A stretch of 64,000 nucleotides of DNA from Athripsodes cinereus (Eukaryota; Arthropoda; Insecta; Trichoptera; Leptoceridae): assembly GCA_947579605.1 (NCBI GenBank), contig OX388317.1, positions 14,775,384 to 14,839,383 on the forward strand. The letters run 5' to 3'. The position numbers and the translations under genes were made by a program. Within the stretch, counting starts at the first letter, position 1. The number at the start of each line of letters is the position of its first letter. Under the pieces are notes generated by a model. It searched no databases, was not told the origin of the DNA, and saw nothing but the letters and a program-made list of their open reading frames with translations. Of this stretch, positions 1 to 12,150 are shown in pieces.

Positions 1-499
1 AAAAATTCTTCCAGCCAACCATTAGAGTGATTAGAGTAACCTATTTTGACAATATTCTTGTACCCGTTATCTAATAAATATCTTATCCATTTGTTTAACC
101 GAGCGATTAAAAAATAAAAGATTAAATTTGTATTTTATGAATTCAAATATCTTAAGCATTTTCACTCATATTTCTTACAATTAACAGAACATTGGTGTCA
201 ATAAACCTCACGAATTATCATCGCAGATTTATGAAAAAATGTGAGCATAAAATATTTTATAACATGCATAATTTATATACGTATGGGATTCCATCTAGAG
301 GAATAAATTCTCATTCTCCCAAATGATTCATAACAGTGCATCTCGATTCGGATGGGATAATTCGAGTCATTTTAAATTTACAACGTACCTACTATGTACA
401 GTATATCCTCACACTAATTTCGTACGTACAAATTTCGAGTAATTTTCTTATTCCAAATAATTCTTGATTGTGTTTTTAAATTATTGAACATATTTTGCA
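1..499. other. AT-rich DNA, nothing recognised
   Basis: No coding frame, RNA gene or repeat that I can name. The base composition is strongly AT-rich, like the rest of the window. Confidence 0.5.
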
Positions 500-656
500 T
501 CCGAAATTCAGCGATGAGGTTTGCCACCCATTCCGAATCTCTTATTTTTTGTTGGTTCGGAGTGGAAGCTTGTATGTTTATTGCATGCAGCTGGTCTTCT
601 GGCTACCCCAGTTGTGGGGATATGCCGTGATGGGATAATAGAAGTAGTAGTAGTTA
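500..656 (+). repeat. Dispersed repeat family A, copy 1
   Basis: This copy shows the family hallmarks in order: 'GCGATGAGGTTTGCCACCCA', a T-rich stretch leading to 'TTTTTTGTTGG', 'CTTGTATGTTTATTGCATGC', then 'CTGGCTACCCCAGTTGTGGG' and 'GATATGCCGTGATGGGATAA', ending in a (GTA)n run. Comparable blocks lie near 27.3, 28.2, 31.8 (plus) and 12.0, 13.3, 28.1, 37.7, 43.6, 45.0, 58.0 kb (minus). No protein is visible. The ordered ends and trinucleotide tail suggest a SINE-like or other short non-autonomous element; the mechanism is inference. Confidence 0.75.
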
Positions 657-1924
657 TCATTAAAGTTTTACACTATTTATCTATCATTTAAGTAGAATAA
701 TACATAGGCATACACTCAAACACAATAATTCTAAGTATTAGCTATTAGCATTAAGAAAGAATAAGGTACATACTTTTTTGCATTATTCACATAAATACTT
801 GCTTTCGAAGATCTGATAATTTTTTTATTGTTTTTACATCCGAAATAATGATTTTTTAAGCCTTTCGTTTTTGAAACTGAATGTTTTTTCTGAAAAAAGG
901 TTTACTTAAAAACTTCCACGTATAATATAATGTAGAAAACGTCTTGATAAAATTATTGCTTGTAGAAAATGTCTCGATAGAATTATTTACTTATTTATTG
1001 ACATGGTTAGATGGAGTAATAAAAAAACATAGGCTTATTTATTACATAATTTTTTAATCGGTTTTGCTTAATTTTGGAAAAGGAATGTTGAAAACATCGG
1101 CATTTAACAGAGTGTACTGGCATGCGTATCAAAAAGCTTATATCTAGCAGTGAGTGGAAATGGGCTGAAAAAAGGAGAAACCTCTTATAATCTTTGACTC
1201 TTTAAAATGAGTCGAGTATGCAAAAAACTTGAATAAAATTTACATGATCGAAGTTTTATAGTATTAGAAGTAATTTATTACATTTTCAATATATTATGAT
1301 AATATCCAGGTGCTAGCAGATATCGATAAGAACGACGAATCTTCAATTATTCATAATATTCCATTCTGATAATAGCATTATAACATTACCATGCAAAGGA
1401 ATGATATAAAATTTATACAGATTTAGTCTAGACGATATGGTATCCGTAGAAAACTTTCATGTTTTTTCAATATTTCATACTCGCGCGCTGCTTAGAATGA
1501 TTAAATAATAGAAAAAGAATTATACAAAAACATTTTTGTGTTTCTGGAAGAAATATTAGCTTTGCATTTTTATTTGAACTTATCCTTACTTTCTTTTCTT
1601 GTTTTTCGTAAAAAATTAATATTTGCATTAAAAAAGCAATATTTCAAAAAAAGTGCTCAAATAAAATGTGAAATGGTTTGTTCAAAGATTGTGAATTCAG
1701 AAAAGAAAAAAAAATATTTCGTGATTAATTTAACACTCGACTGATAACTAAAACATCAATCTCATTGACTCATTCACTATCACTATACCTACCTGTCTGT
1801 GTATTGGCAACACGCCTTTAATTTTTTTATTCTTTTTGCCATAATTTCGCCGATTTCAAAGCTTTTTTTAATTTGTTTATTTGATCACGCACTTTGTTTC
1901 TTTTTAATATATAACATTACATAA
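657..1924. other. AT-rich DNA, nothing recognised
   Basis: The one longer open frame (1538-1744, 68 codons) is low-complexity Lys/Phe/Leu with no family resemblance and is best treated as chance in AT-rich DNA. I see no repeat shared with the rest of the window. Confidence 0.4.
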
Positions 1925-2130
1925 CATACATAGACAATTCACACAGATCGAGCTAGTCCCAAACTAAGATGATTCTTGTATTATGGGTACTAACGCGACG
2001 ATACACACATATACAATGCACAACACATATATACATGTAACACCCAGACCCAGGACAATTTGAAAAAGGTCATTCTTCACTTTGCCCTGGCCGGGAATCG
2101 AACCCGGGACCTCGTGACGGTCATTGTTGC
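1925..2130 (-). mobile_element. tRNA-derived SINE, B-box half and tail (interrupted copy)
   Basis: Read on the minus strand, this block begins inside a tRNA-like head with a textbook Pol III B box (GGTTCGATTCC, within 'GAGGTCCCGGGTTCGATTCC' at about 2092-2113). A body follows, then the tail motif 'TTAGTTTGGGACTAG', a TGTGTG stretch and AT-rich sequence. The A-box half is missing here but lies at 5627-5690, beyond an RT element that runs the opposite way. The two halves read as one SINE split by a later LINE insertion. Another copy of the tail lies at 13376-13450. Confidence 0.8.
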
Positions 2131-4470
2131 CTTCCAACTGAATCTGTTGATGCTTCTTCTTCATCACTGGTAGATTTCTTGTCGCTTGGTGGTCTTTCCC
2201 AGCATAATTATCATAAAAATGCTCATGGAAGGATTCTTGACCTTGTGATTTCAAACATGGATTTTGTTGCGATAGCGCGATGCTCTGAGCCTCTTACACC
2301 CGAGGATGCACATCATCCGTCCATGGTTGTGACGATTAGTGTTGGCAGTTGTCCGATCGTGGCTTCTCCGGCGCGTGAAATCCTTCTTTTTCACAAGGCT
2401 GACTACTCTGTAGTAAAACATCGGTTGTCTGAGCAGGATTGGCTACGAGAACTAGGGTCTGCTGATGTGAATGAGGCTGCTGCTCGATTTTATTCTATCC
2501 TTAATGGGATAATCAACGACTGTGTTCCACGTAGGATCGTCCAAGCAAAAAATAGATTTCCTGTTTGGTACAGCCGAGCTCTTGTGAAAATCATAGCTGA
2601 GAAATTAAGGTATCATAGGCGCTGGAGGCGGTCTGGTGATGTGTCCGATTACGCAACTTTTCGTTTGTTGAGATCCAGACAGAAGAGAGTCTCAAAGGAA
2701 TGCTATGCTAAATTCATATCAGGAACAAGGGAGCTGATAAGGGATGATCCTAATAAGTTCTGGTCATTTGTCAAATCGACGAGATCCTCGTCTGCTTTGC
2801 CGGCTGCAATGCACCATAATGGTGAAACCTTCACGAACAATGAGCTGATATCGGAAACATTCAGCAAATATTTCCACTCCGTTTTCGTCGACAGTGATAT
2901 TGACCTTCCGCACGTGGAGCGCAAAGCTGAGATTGATGTGTGTAGTGTCTGCTTCTCTCCAGAGGTTATATTGAGGAGTGTCAAGGATATCGACCCGAAT
3001 GGAGGGTCCGGTCCTGATGGTATTCCGGCAATCTTTATTCAGCGTTGTGCTGAGGAGTTATCGGAGCCTCTCTGTATCCTCTTTAAGAATTCTCTCAGGC
3101 AAGGAGTTTTTCCAGATATCTGGAAAACTTCTTTCATCACTCCAATACACAAGTCAGGGGATAGGCAGAGTATTGCGAATTACAGGCCCATATCCAAATT
3201 ATCTATTTTTGGTAAGCTTATGGAGAAAGTGGTCGTGAAGCAGCTATCGGCTGAAGTGAGTTCTTTCATACTGCCCAATCAGCACGGATTTATTAGTGGG
3301 AGATCTGTTGAGTCTAACCTTTTGGAATTTACTGGTTACATAGCGAGGTCAATGGGTGGCGGTGGACAGGTAGATGCCATCTATACAGACTTTTCAAAGG
3401 CCTTTGATAAGATCAGCCACAAAATTCTGTTGCATAAGCTGCATTGTTATGGTATACATGGTGATCTTCTCAGGTGGCTTGCATCATATGTTGAGGGTAG
3501 ATCCCAGGCAGTTGCAATAAATGGTACTATCTCCCAATTTCGTCCATGCCCTTCCGGGATTCCTCAGGGGTCACATTTGGGCCCTTTGCTGTTTTCCCTG
3601 TATGTTAATGATATGGGTAGCTGTTTTCATGACTCAAAATTTTTAATGTTTGCTGATGATACCAAAATATTTCGAAAAATCAACAGTATCCGGGATTGTC
3701 AGGAAATGCAAAGTGATCTTCAGCGCTTATTGGACTACTGTCACGCTAATCAGTTGTACTTAAATGTATCTAAATGCAACAGTATAACATTCACGAGGGC
3801 TCTGCGTCCAATTAAGTTTACATATAATTTGGATGGAGAGGTATTAGCCCGTTGTGAGCAGATAAGGGATCTGGGCGTTATTCTTGATTCTAAAATGTTA
3901 TATAGAGCTCATGTTGATCTTGTTCTGGAGAAGGCCCATAGAATGCTGGGATTCATACTAAGAGTGAGTAAACCATTTAGATGTCCATTTACTTTGAAGG
4001 TGCTGTACTATGCCTTTGTGCGCAGTCAGTTGGAGTTTTCATCTGTGGTATGGAATCCTCAGTATGTTACGTACATTGATAGAATTGAGGCGGTGCAGAG
4101 GAGGTTCATAAAACGCCTTAGTTTTTTGGAGGGTCAATACTTTGAAGGTTATGGAGATGCAATTAGATTTCATGGAATTCGTTCACTCGAAAGTAGAAGA
4201 ACCCAGAATGACATGATGTATCTGTTTAAAATTATCAATAATGAAGTTGACTCTCCAGGACTTTTGGGTGAAATATATTTCAACTGTCCAGCACGTAACA
4301 CTCGAACAAATTATCTTTTTAAATTACCTCCCTGTAATACTAACTACCTACAGAGCTCCTATTTACAGCGTAGTTGTTCGATATATAATACATTTTTCAG
4401 AAGTCTGGACATTTTTAGCATGAGTAAGAGTGAATTTAGGAGCGGCTTGATTCGTTTGTTGTTATCCTGA
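2131..4470 (+). CDS. Non-LTR retrotransposon ORF2 remnant: end of endonuclease domain plus reverse transcriptase (Jockey/CR1-like)
   Basis: The frame is open with no stop from about 2131 to TGA at 4468. It begins inside the protein, so there is no genuine start codon; 2179 is only a TTG. The first ~60 residues carry the end of the endonuclease domain (ILDLVISN near 2236). The RT domain covers roughly codons 310-560 counted from 2179: YRPISKL (about 334), a palm motif FSKAFDKI (about 404), GIPQGSHLGP (about 460) and the catalytic FADD (about 490). A ~200-residue C-terminal region follows. Such proteins nick the target and copy their own mRNA by target-primed reverse transcription. The RT core looks undamaged, but loss of ORF1 and most of the endonuclease makes this copy non-autonomous. 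A related 3' fragment lies at 24.03-24.62 kb. Confidence 0.9.
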   Translation, partial: LPTESVDASSSSLVDFLSLGGLSQHNYHKNAHGRILDLVISNMDFVAIARCSEPLTPEDAHHPSMVVTISVGSCPIVASPAREILLFHKADYSVVKHRLSEQDWLRELGSADVNEAAARFYSILNGIINDCVPRRIVQAKNRFPVWYSRALVKIIAEKLRYHRRWRRSGDVSDYATFRLLRSRQKRVSKECYAKFISGTRELIRDDPNKFWSFVKSTRSSSALPAAMHHNGETFTNNELISETFSKYFHSVFVDSDIDLPHVERKAEIDVCSVCFSPEVILRSVKDIDPNGGSGPDGIPAIFIQRCAEELSEPLCILFKNSLRQGVFPDIWKTSFITPIHKSGDRQSIANYRPISKLSIFGKLMEKVVVKQLSAEVSSFILPNQHGFISGRSVESNLLEFTGYIARSMGGGGQVDAIYTDFSKAFDKISHKILLHKLHCYGIHGDLLRWLASYVEGRSQAVAINGTISQFRPCPSGIPQGSHLGPLLFSLYVNDMGSCFHDSKFLMFADDTKIFRKINSIRDCQEMQSDLQRLLDYCHANQLYLNVSKCNSITFTRALRPIKFTYNLDGEVLARCEQIRDLGVILDSKMLYRAHVDLVLEKAHRMLGFILRVSKPFRCPFTLKVLYYAFVRSQLEFSSVVWNPQYVTYIDRIEAVQRRFIKRLSFLEGQYFEGYGDAIRFHGIRSLESRRTQNDMMYLFKIINNEVDSPGLLGEIYFNCPARNTRTNYLFKLPPCNTNYLQSSYLQRSCSIYNTFFRSLDIFSMSKSEFRSGLIRLLLS

Positions 4471-5626
<1,156 letters not shown>

Positions 5627-5690
5627 GGCAAGAGCGTTACCTCCGCGCCACACCGGCCGACGCGCACGAGGGACATCACTCATCTTAAAA
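5627..5690 (-). mobile_element. A-box half (5' head) of the split tRNA-derived SINE
   Basis: Read on the minus strand this GC-rich block contains 'TGGCGCGGAGGTAACGC', which fits a tRNA A box (TGGC-NN-GG-AGG). It directly abuts the A-rich tail of the LINE. The B-box half continues at 2130 reading down to 1925. Together they form a normal tRNA-like SINE head, so the LINE landed between the two Pol III promoter boxes. Confidence 0.7.
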
Positions 5691-5734
5691 TAAAACTTTA
5701 TAAGCGTGTGAAAAAAGTTTTGTAATATTACCAT

Positions 5735-5876
5735 GTATTTTTAATTGCGTCGTTTTTCTTAGTATTGCCCCGGAACAAATTTTAGTCTAGTGGGGTAATA
5801 TATTCCATAATGTTGTTTTTATGTTATTTTTTTGTATCTTATATTTTTGGAAAATAAATAAATAAAACAGTGTTTC
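5735..5876 (+). mobile_element. 3' end fragment of the RT family seen at 14.1-15.4 kb
   Basis: The block with 'TTAGTATTGCCCCGGAAC', a 'TCTAGTGGGG' motif and a tail of AAATAAATAAATAA type matches, in reverse complement, the 3' UTR of the minus-strand element at 14139-14260 ('TAGTATTGCCCCAGAACAG', 'ATCTAGTGGGGC', AAATAAATAAATAA). It is therefore a severely 5'-truncated copy of that LINE with only the UTR left. Confidence 0.8.
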
Positions 5877-7190
5877 CATTGGTTGTCTCATTCGTGGAAA
5901 TACTGTGATGGCCTACGTAGATTTTTACTGTGCGATGCGAGGGTAAGACTTTTATCAATTGTAAAAAAATTGAGTTCAAACATATAATCAATTAAGTCTA
6001 ATTTAGTTTATTTAATAGGTCTAGTGATATCAGTATATTCAGTATGTTTGTACAAATAACTTGTGTAGAAATTTGGTCCTAAATCACTCGGTGAGGTCAT
6101 ATTTTTTAGCTTAGTGCTTCATCTGTATTTCAACGAACGTACGTGTAAATCATTTCATACAACATTATGTAAAATACATTTTTACAATTTCACATTTCAT
6201 ATGTCATTTTAGTGTAGGAAGTTGGTGGGAGGATGTTGGAATAAAAAAAAACACTTAGGTGTAAGTGAGAATATAAATGTGTGAAAGATAAAGAGGGAAA
6301 TAGTAAGTAGGTAGTATGTTAGTATGTAACGTGTAAAAAGGGACAAAATAATAAAATTGTAATTTTTATCACGGATAAAGTTTGCAACTTGAACATAATA
6401 AAATATCAATTTCTAGAAAAATCACGTAGGACGTTCACCATTAGGAGACGCCATCGCATTATCCCAGTCGTGTCTCGCAGGACTCAATGGTATGTAATAA
6501 CAATATTAAAAAAATAAATTCCTCCTATTTACTACACTCCGTAGAAAATAATATTATTTTTATTTCATTTGTATTTTAGCTTTTTCAAATGCTTCCATTA
6601 TTTTAACGCTCATTTTTTACTGCTTCATTATAATTATTAGTAGTATTGTCCGCTTTATAAGAAGTAAAAGACGAAGTGGAATACAATAGAGTTTGAAGTT
6701 TAATAAATTTATTTTTATATTCGACACTAAAATATTATGAAAGCATTCTGGCAATAGAGATCGCTCGATTTCTGAGTGCATTGACGTATTATTATTTTTA
6801 TAAAAATTCTGCTTGAACAATAGCGTAAGAAGATTTCATATGTGAAATTTTCAGTTAATTTCCTTACATGCGTTTAATAAAGTATTTTTGTTGTATGAGT
6901 TCGAAACTGGACCTTTTTTACATTTGGTTTTATAGAAATTCAAATAAGAAAAAAATTGCATCTGAATTTTCACTGGAAATAAAAATGGATTTATTAGAAC
7001 AACTTAGCATAATCAGTATGATTTTTTTATTAAACCAATTTAGATTTTTTTTTTATTCATCTCTTATTCGTACATGTCTATTAAATTTTAAATGTAGGAT
7101 CGACTGTGAAATTCGTGTAATGTATACAAATTTTCATGCATATATTTCATCTACTCATTTACTTACTATACTTTTCGTGTGGCTTGGTTT
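5877..7190. other. AT-rich DNA, nothing recognised
   Basis: Open frames at 6209-6409, 6617-6820 and 6868-7194 are Phe/Leu/Ile/Lys-rich with no domain signature. I do not call them genes and see no repeat shared with the rest of the window. Confidence 0.4.
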
Positions 7191-7204
7191 CTAGGCTTCA
7201 CCCG

Positions 7205-7250
7205 TGTGGGCTATAAAATCTTGGCTCCAGCGCTGACACTCAGTTCACCG
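7205..7250 (+). promoter_or_regulatory. Candidate insect Pol II core promoter (TATA box + initiator)
   Basis: A TATAAAA box starts at 7212 and an arthropod-type initiator TCAGTT at 7240, with its A at 7242, exactly 30 bp downstream of the first T of the TATA box. The surroundings are noticeably richer in GC than the flanks. An ATG at about 7268 opens a very short frame ending at CAG|GT, which would be a weak donor. No gene can be followed further, so a chance match or a promoter inside an unrecognised repeat is possible. Confidence 0.35.
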
Positions 7251-8380
7251 CCTCCGGTTTTGCCTTATGGATGTCCTGCAGGTCCATATTTCATCTATTG
7301 AGCAATGTAGTTGACTCGACTGTCATTAAATTACCCAGATTGAGAAAATATTTTTTATTAAAAAAAACGAGATCAAGTGCGAATGTACTTCTTCCACTTT
7401 TGTCACAACGCAACACTTTTTTATGACGTAGAAAATGAGAAAAAAACATCATATTTTTTTGAAAATAAAATATTATAATTACTTTATCCATCAGTTTTAT
7501 GACTATTGTTTCTAAATAAAGCTACGTATCTATTGGGGGCAGATATACCGTTCTACTGAGTAATAAGATATGGAATTGGTACCTTTGACATTGAGCTATA
7601 AATATCATTAATAATGTGGTTCTCACTCCCCATACAGAGAGTTGCAATAATACCGTTGTCAAAAATAATGTTGGTTCATTTTTCAACTAGGAATCGCGTT
7701 GGCGCTGCTTGTTCTAACATTACATTTATGTACGTAGGGACCCTATTCTCAAACGTTTACACTGTGCATAGTACCTACCTATGTATGTAGTGGTAAGCTG
7801 TCATTTTATCCTGTCTAGCTTTTAATGGGGAATTTTATACAAATTAAGAATAACACACAATAATCAAATAACAATATTTTGAAAAATCGTTCTTATAAAA
7901 ACTTTATTTATTACTAAAAAAAACGCATATTGAAGATTTTTTCATTCATATACATACATACCATAGGTAACAAATACATTATACAAAGTGAATGTGATAA
8001 AACATAAATAAATGTGAAAGAACTCAAATAGTTATGTACAAAAGTCATTTACACTGAAATTTATTTATTTACATGTTTTTTTTAAGGTATAATTATAACT
8101 TTATAAAATTAAAGAAATAAAAATAATAAATAAATATTCATATCATCACGGAATTTCAAAGTAATAGAGTGGCTCAAGGACCAACTGCATATTATAACAA
8201 GCATGCAAGACTCCCTCTTCATGCCAATAAAAGTGAAAATATTCAGGACGGCAGGCATACAAATACAATGTGATATCTTACGAATACCTGTCTTTGATAA
8301 GTACTCCAAAACTTAGTGAATATAATAGGAAACCTATTATTTGCCAGGGACTGTATGAATTCAAACAAAATGAGTATGTA
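7251..8380. other. AT-rich DNA, nothing recognised
   Basis: Short open frames only, all of low-complexity composition. There is a G-poor block at 7900-8110 but no shared repeat or gene that I can support. Confidence 0.4.
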
Positions 8381-8439
8381 AGTTTTTCAAGACCAATTTC
8401 GGTCCACCAAAGTTAGAGTTTTTTTTATAATCTTAACCT

Positions 8440-8650
8440 TTTTAGGTATAAAAGTGAAGATATTAAAAGACATGCTTCTAAACGAGTGAGTGGTGATAGA
8501 CTTCCCCAAGCAGCCACAAACAACGTTCCAACGGAAACCCGCCAACCTGGAAGGCCTGTAAAGAAAAGTTGGAGCACTGTGTCCCAGAAAACCTCGATGC
8601 CATAGAAACAGATCCACAGATCTATTAAAAGAGGAAGAAAGAAGAAGATA
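8440..8650 (+). pseudogene. Probable C-terminal fragment of a non-LTR retrotransposon ORF2
   Basis: The plus-strand translation contains 'SGDRLPQAA' followed by 'RQPGRPVKKSW'. This fits the basic 'GRP-x-K/R-x-W' region close to the C-terminus of many LINE proteins. The frame then meets a stop and a likely frameshift in a Lys/Arg-rich stretch. No RT core is present, so this would be a short, decayed 3' piece. The identification rests on motif style only. Confidence 0.45.
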
Positions 8651-9119
8651 CCTACATGTATTATTTTTTATCACGATTTAATCAAATAGTTGAAAACAAT
8701 ATAGGTATTCAAAATATTATTTTTTAATAATTCCATTGCTAGTCTCCTCTCTCTTTACACACGTGCACATAGTTCTACTGTGCCTGCTGTTGTTACTATT
8801 ACTACTACAGTATATCCACTTTTTACGTACATCCGCTCTCCCAGATAAGTATTAAGATACATACATAGGTACTACACTGTTTTACTAGCTGATATATTAG
8901 ATAATATATAACTCCACTTGTTATTGTTTCCACGTTTGAAATCGTCACACGTGTCTTGCCTTTTACCTTATGTCTCATGACAGATTTACACTCTATACTT
9001 TGCCTTAGATATTTTTGAATACTGAAAAAATGACTGTCACAATAGTTGCTTGATAAATTTAATCACTTCTGTTTAAAAAAATTCAACAATATTTAAAAAA
9101 GTTACTGATATATACGTCG

Positions 9120-9349
9120 TTAGATCCGGAATAGAAAGGGTGACTAAAGGTATTCTGCAAGGTTTACCAGAGGGCAGAAGACCGTATGGCAGACTAAGAC
9201 GAAGATTGTTGGATAACTTCAATCGAAGTCTAAAGAAGCTAAATGCTAAAGATGACTGGCAGTCCATTGTTCACGAAAGAAAGACTTGGAGATCTATTGT
9301 TTCGGAGGCAATGATCCTTCAAGGACTGTTCGGTCATCGGAAGCAGTAA
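9120..9349 (+). pseudogene. C-terminal fragment of a non-LTR retrotransposon ORF2
   Basis: An open frame carries 'EGRRPYGRLRRRLLDNF', then 'DDWQSIVHERKTWRSIV' and 'EAMILQGLFGH', ending at 9349. LINE proteins of this type typically end in 'GRRSxGRPRxRWxD', then 'L...NW...A.DR..WR' and 'EA...GL', so the order of motifs agrees. The RT domain is absent. The fragment has no internal stop but cannot be autonomous. Confidence 0.75.
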
Positions 9350-9419
9350 GTATAGATATATAAAAACACTGAATATTTATAGAATCTTTTTATGTTTGTG
9401 CAGATATAAAAATAAATTT

Positions 9420-9575
9420 AAAAATAACTAAACTTAATCCAGAGTGCTCCCTCGGGGCAGCATTTCTCGCTTTAATGCGACATTAAATCCCGTTTGTGCA
9501 TGTGTGTGTCGTTATGGAGAAACATATCTCCAGGTACGGCACAAGTTATGTGAAGGGCGCTGCTCTTTTAAAAAA
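9420..9575. other. Unassigned GC-richer block
   Basis: This stretch ('CTCCCTCGGGGCAGC' to 'GAAGGGCGCTGCTC', followed by an A-run) is clearly richer in GC than its flanks and ends in a poly-A-like run. It could be an old SINE or LINE 3' end. I cannot assign it to a family. Confidence 0.3.
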
Positions 9576-10139
9576 AAATGACAAAATAAAAATACTTTTA
9601 CGAGTATATTTCAATAATATCAGTTTGACATAAGATATTTTATTCATCATTAATTTTAATGAAAAATGAAAGAAAATAATGCTAATGATTTCACTAACCT
9701 ATATACGATATTAATTGTGGAATACTCTAAAATTATATTTACAAGCACAATTTACAATTATTTCAAAATATTTGTTTTCAATCAGTAATCAACAACAATG
9801 TTAAAAGGTAAAAGATGAAAATATTTGTAACACTTTAAATATTTCTATTAATACCTAAGTTCCCTATTAAGATTATATGTAAGATTGTTTCCGTTTAGCC
9901 AACAGATCGGAATGGAAACTTTATATCATGTACGTGGGCGCATATGTTACAAGAGGAAAAATGTAAAAAATACATAGGGGCGTTGAAAACAATTGGACGA
10001 TTTGTCGATACGTGGTACAGAATCTCTCAACTGTGCAGAGATTGTTTCACTACACACAGTGGTGTAACATAAAATAAGAATTTGTCATCCATAAACTATT
10101 GAAACTCATAAATAATTCCGCCTTTTGTGACATTATTTA

Positions 10140-10372
10140 AATGTTCTATAAAGTGTTTTTGTTACCTTTTTAGGGTACATGCTTTCCGTTGAGAATCCCC
10201 TGTAGTTACTATTGTCATGTTTTTGTATTCATTGTCACTTATGTGTTGATTGTGTTTGTTTCAAGTGTGTTTTTGTAAGTTATTGTACTTTAAAGGCTAT
10301 TCAGCCGTATATTATGTTAATAAATAAATAAATAAATAAATAAATAAATCAATAAATAAATAAATTATTTAT
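10140..10372 (+). mobile_element. 3' UTR/tail of a non-LTR retrotransposon (tail type H)
   Basis: A T/G-rich UTR leads to 'AAAGGCTATTCAGCCGTAT' and then an (AATA)n tail. The minus strand at 57595-57700 has the parallel 'AAAGGCTATTATGGCCGTCC' followed by the same (AATA)n tail, and 19990-20080 has a shorter 'GTGCCGTATATATTATT' version. No coding sequence remains in this copy. Confidence 0.6.
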
Positions 10373-10693
10373 TGCGTTGATAATATGAATCATTTATGGT
10401 ACATTCATCTAATCTTCGGTCTTTATCGCTTCACAAAACTACTCTTATCATAAACCTACTTCAATTTATTGTAACCTGTGAATGTGAATGCAATCAACAA
10501 ATATCAAGTAATTTAGACTATGTAAAACTATTTTTTTTTATATATAAAAAAGGTCCTTAGGTGTCTATTGACTGAGTTGAACTATTTGTTTTTCTTTACA
10601 TACAAATATATGGTTGAAGTTTTACCATTTTATATAATAAAGTGACCAGGTTTTGACTTATAAAGAGTTTGACAATGACTTTGTAAATCAAAA

Positions 10694-10814
10694 CCAGTGG
10701 GCCTAGTCAAGGCTTTAGCAACGAAAATTGACGCGCTCTCGCAACGTCGTTTACATTCGAACGAAAACGAAACGAAAATAAAACGCTTAAATGTGTTTTG
10801 ACCAGGCCTACTGG
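10694..10814. mobile_element. Small TIR element (MITE family B), copy 1
   Basis: Terminal inverted repeats of 17 bp: CCAGTGGGCCTAGTCAA at 10694-10710 and TTGACCAGGCCTACTGG at 10798-10814. The interior has 'TTTAGCAACGAAAATTGACG' and 'CGCAACGTCGTTTAC', which also occur in the larger relatives at 46.63-46.83 and 63.20-63.38 kb. It encodes no protein. The superfamily cannot be fixed because I see no convincing target-site duplication. Confidence 0.65.
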
Positions 10815-11358
10815 TCAATATATTATCATTAAAAATAACAAAATTTAAACTATTTGTGTTTCTGTACATTAAGTACTAAGTTGTCGTTAAAGTTAAGTAG
10901 ATAGAAGATTGGAGTCAATTTTTTTATGCTCAAATTATACCTACCAATGTTAGATTAGTAGGATTTTTTTGTAACATAGTTTTAAACGATAAGTCTAGAT
11001 ACCCATTTATCCAAGTCAAACCGAGAGCATTCCAATAAAGATCCATCACTTTCTTTTATGTAAAATAATAGAGCTTTATTTTCTATTTGTTGTTTCGTCT
11101 TTCACACTTTTAATGGGTCAAAAAGGACCTATGATTTTGGTATGCCACTGTTTAGACAACGTATGAACAATGTACAATCATATTGTATACCAGATATTGT
11201 AGGTATTACCCACTATTGTATTATACTACGTAAGTAGGTATATGGCGCATCCTGGATTTCATTTCACGTAAGGATAACTTTCTGAGATTCTTTATACGGA
11301 TTCACAACGAACGTGCATGCATGCAAATTGTGTTTAAGCATACGTAAGTATTAATAAT
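10815..11358. other. AT-rich DNA, nothing recognised
   Basis: No coding frame or shared repeat that I can support. Confidence 0.4.
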
Positions 11359-11399
11359 ATGTATCTTTTTTCACCTAGAAAACATCTATGTACAAGCGA

Positions 11400-11571
11400 A
11401 AGAAATATTCATCTTTTATTTCTTAGGGGCCTAAAATATTCCTTCCAAATCTTCAGGTCGGCTGTACCATCCACGAGGAATGATCTTTCTGAACAAGTGC
11501 GTAAGGCACAGTCTCTTGCTCTGTTCAAGAGTCGATTGAAAACACACTTGTTTGGCATACCTATCATATAG
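11400..11571 (+). pseudogene. C-terminal fragment of a non-LTR retrotransposon ORF2
   Basis: The end of the frame reads 'FRSAVPSTRNDLSEQVRKA', then 'SLALFKSRLKTHLF', and stops at 11569-11571. The series 'P.....WN.LP..vr...sl..FK..LKthLF' closes many Jockey/CR1-like proteins. The usual Trp is missing, which indicates decay. Only the last ~50 residues are present. Confidence 0.65.
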
Positions 11572-11625
11572 TTAAATGAAATAAATTGTACAATTTATTG
11601 TTAATTATGTATGTTTAGTTTTATA

Positions 11626-11926
11626 ATCTAATATATAAAATTCTCGTGTCACGATGTTTGTTATCATACTCCTTCGAAACGGCTGGACCAATTTTGATGA
11701 AATTTTGTGTGCTTATCGGGTAGGTCTGACAATCGGCCAACATCTTTTTCATTCCACTTATAGTTAAGGGTGGTCCACCCCGTTTTTTTTTATGGTGAGG
11801 CATTAAAAAATACATACAGCCCTAAATTTTCATCCTTCTACCATCAACTCCTATTTTTTAATTGCGTTTTTAGTAACTCAATCATAAATAATGTATATGG
11901 CAAAACAGCGTTTGCCGGGTCAGTAA
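11626..11926 (+). mobile_element. Non-autonomous repeat of the 'ATATATAAAATTCTCGTGTC...TTTGCCGGGTCAG' type
   Basis: The block starts at 'TAATATATAAAATTCTCGTG', continues with 'CCTTCGAAACGGCTGGACC', 'TCGGGTAGGTCTGA' and 'AAGGGTGGTCCACCCC', and ends at 'AACAGCGTTTGCCGGGTCAG'. From memory this whole pattern is abundant in arthropod genomes and is usually filed with Helitron-like or unclassified non-autonomous elements. I am sure it is a repeat, less sure of its class. Confidence 0.65.
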
Positions 11927-11979
11927 GTATGCATAACAATACTCAAAATATAAAATATATATAAATATTAGGTTTTCAA

Positions 11980-12150
11980 TATTTTAGGATGGAAAAATAA
12001 CGCATTCAGGATGGGTAGCATCTCTCATCGCTGAATTGTAGACGTCTATAATTATTGTCTTATACGTGAGTCTTGACGAACACCTGCCTATAATAGGATA
12101 TACAAAAGCTTTCAAAAGAGAGTGGGAAATCTATTCTTTACCGGTGACTC
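11980..12150 (-). repeat. Dispersed repeat family A, copy (minus)
   Basis: Minus-strand match to the family middle: 'CAATTCAGCGATGAGAGATG', 'CTACCCATCCTGAATGCG', then 'TTATTTTTCC'. Next to it is 'AAAGAGAGTGGGAAATCTAT', whose counterparts lie near 18.26 and 45.05 kb, so the family may extend further on that side. Confidence 0.65.

Noticed and set aside
2092..2113. A tRNA gene
   Set aside because: Only the B-box half is tRNA-like; the A box lies 3.5 kb away beyond a LINE, and SINE body and tail follow.
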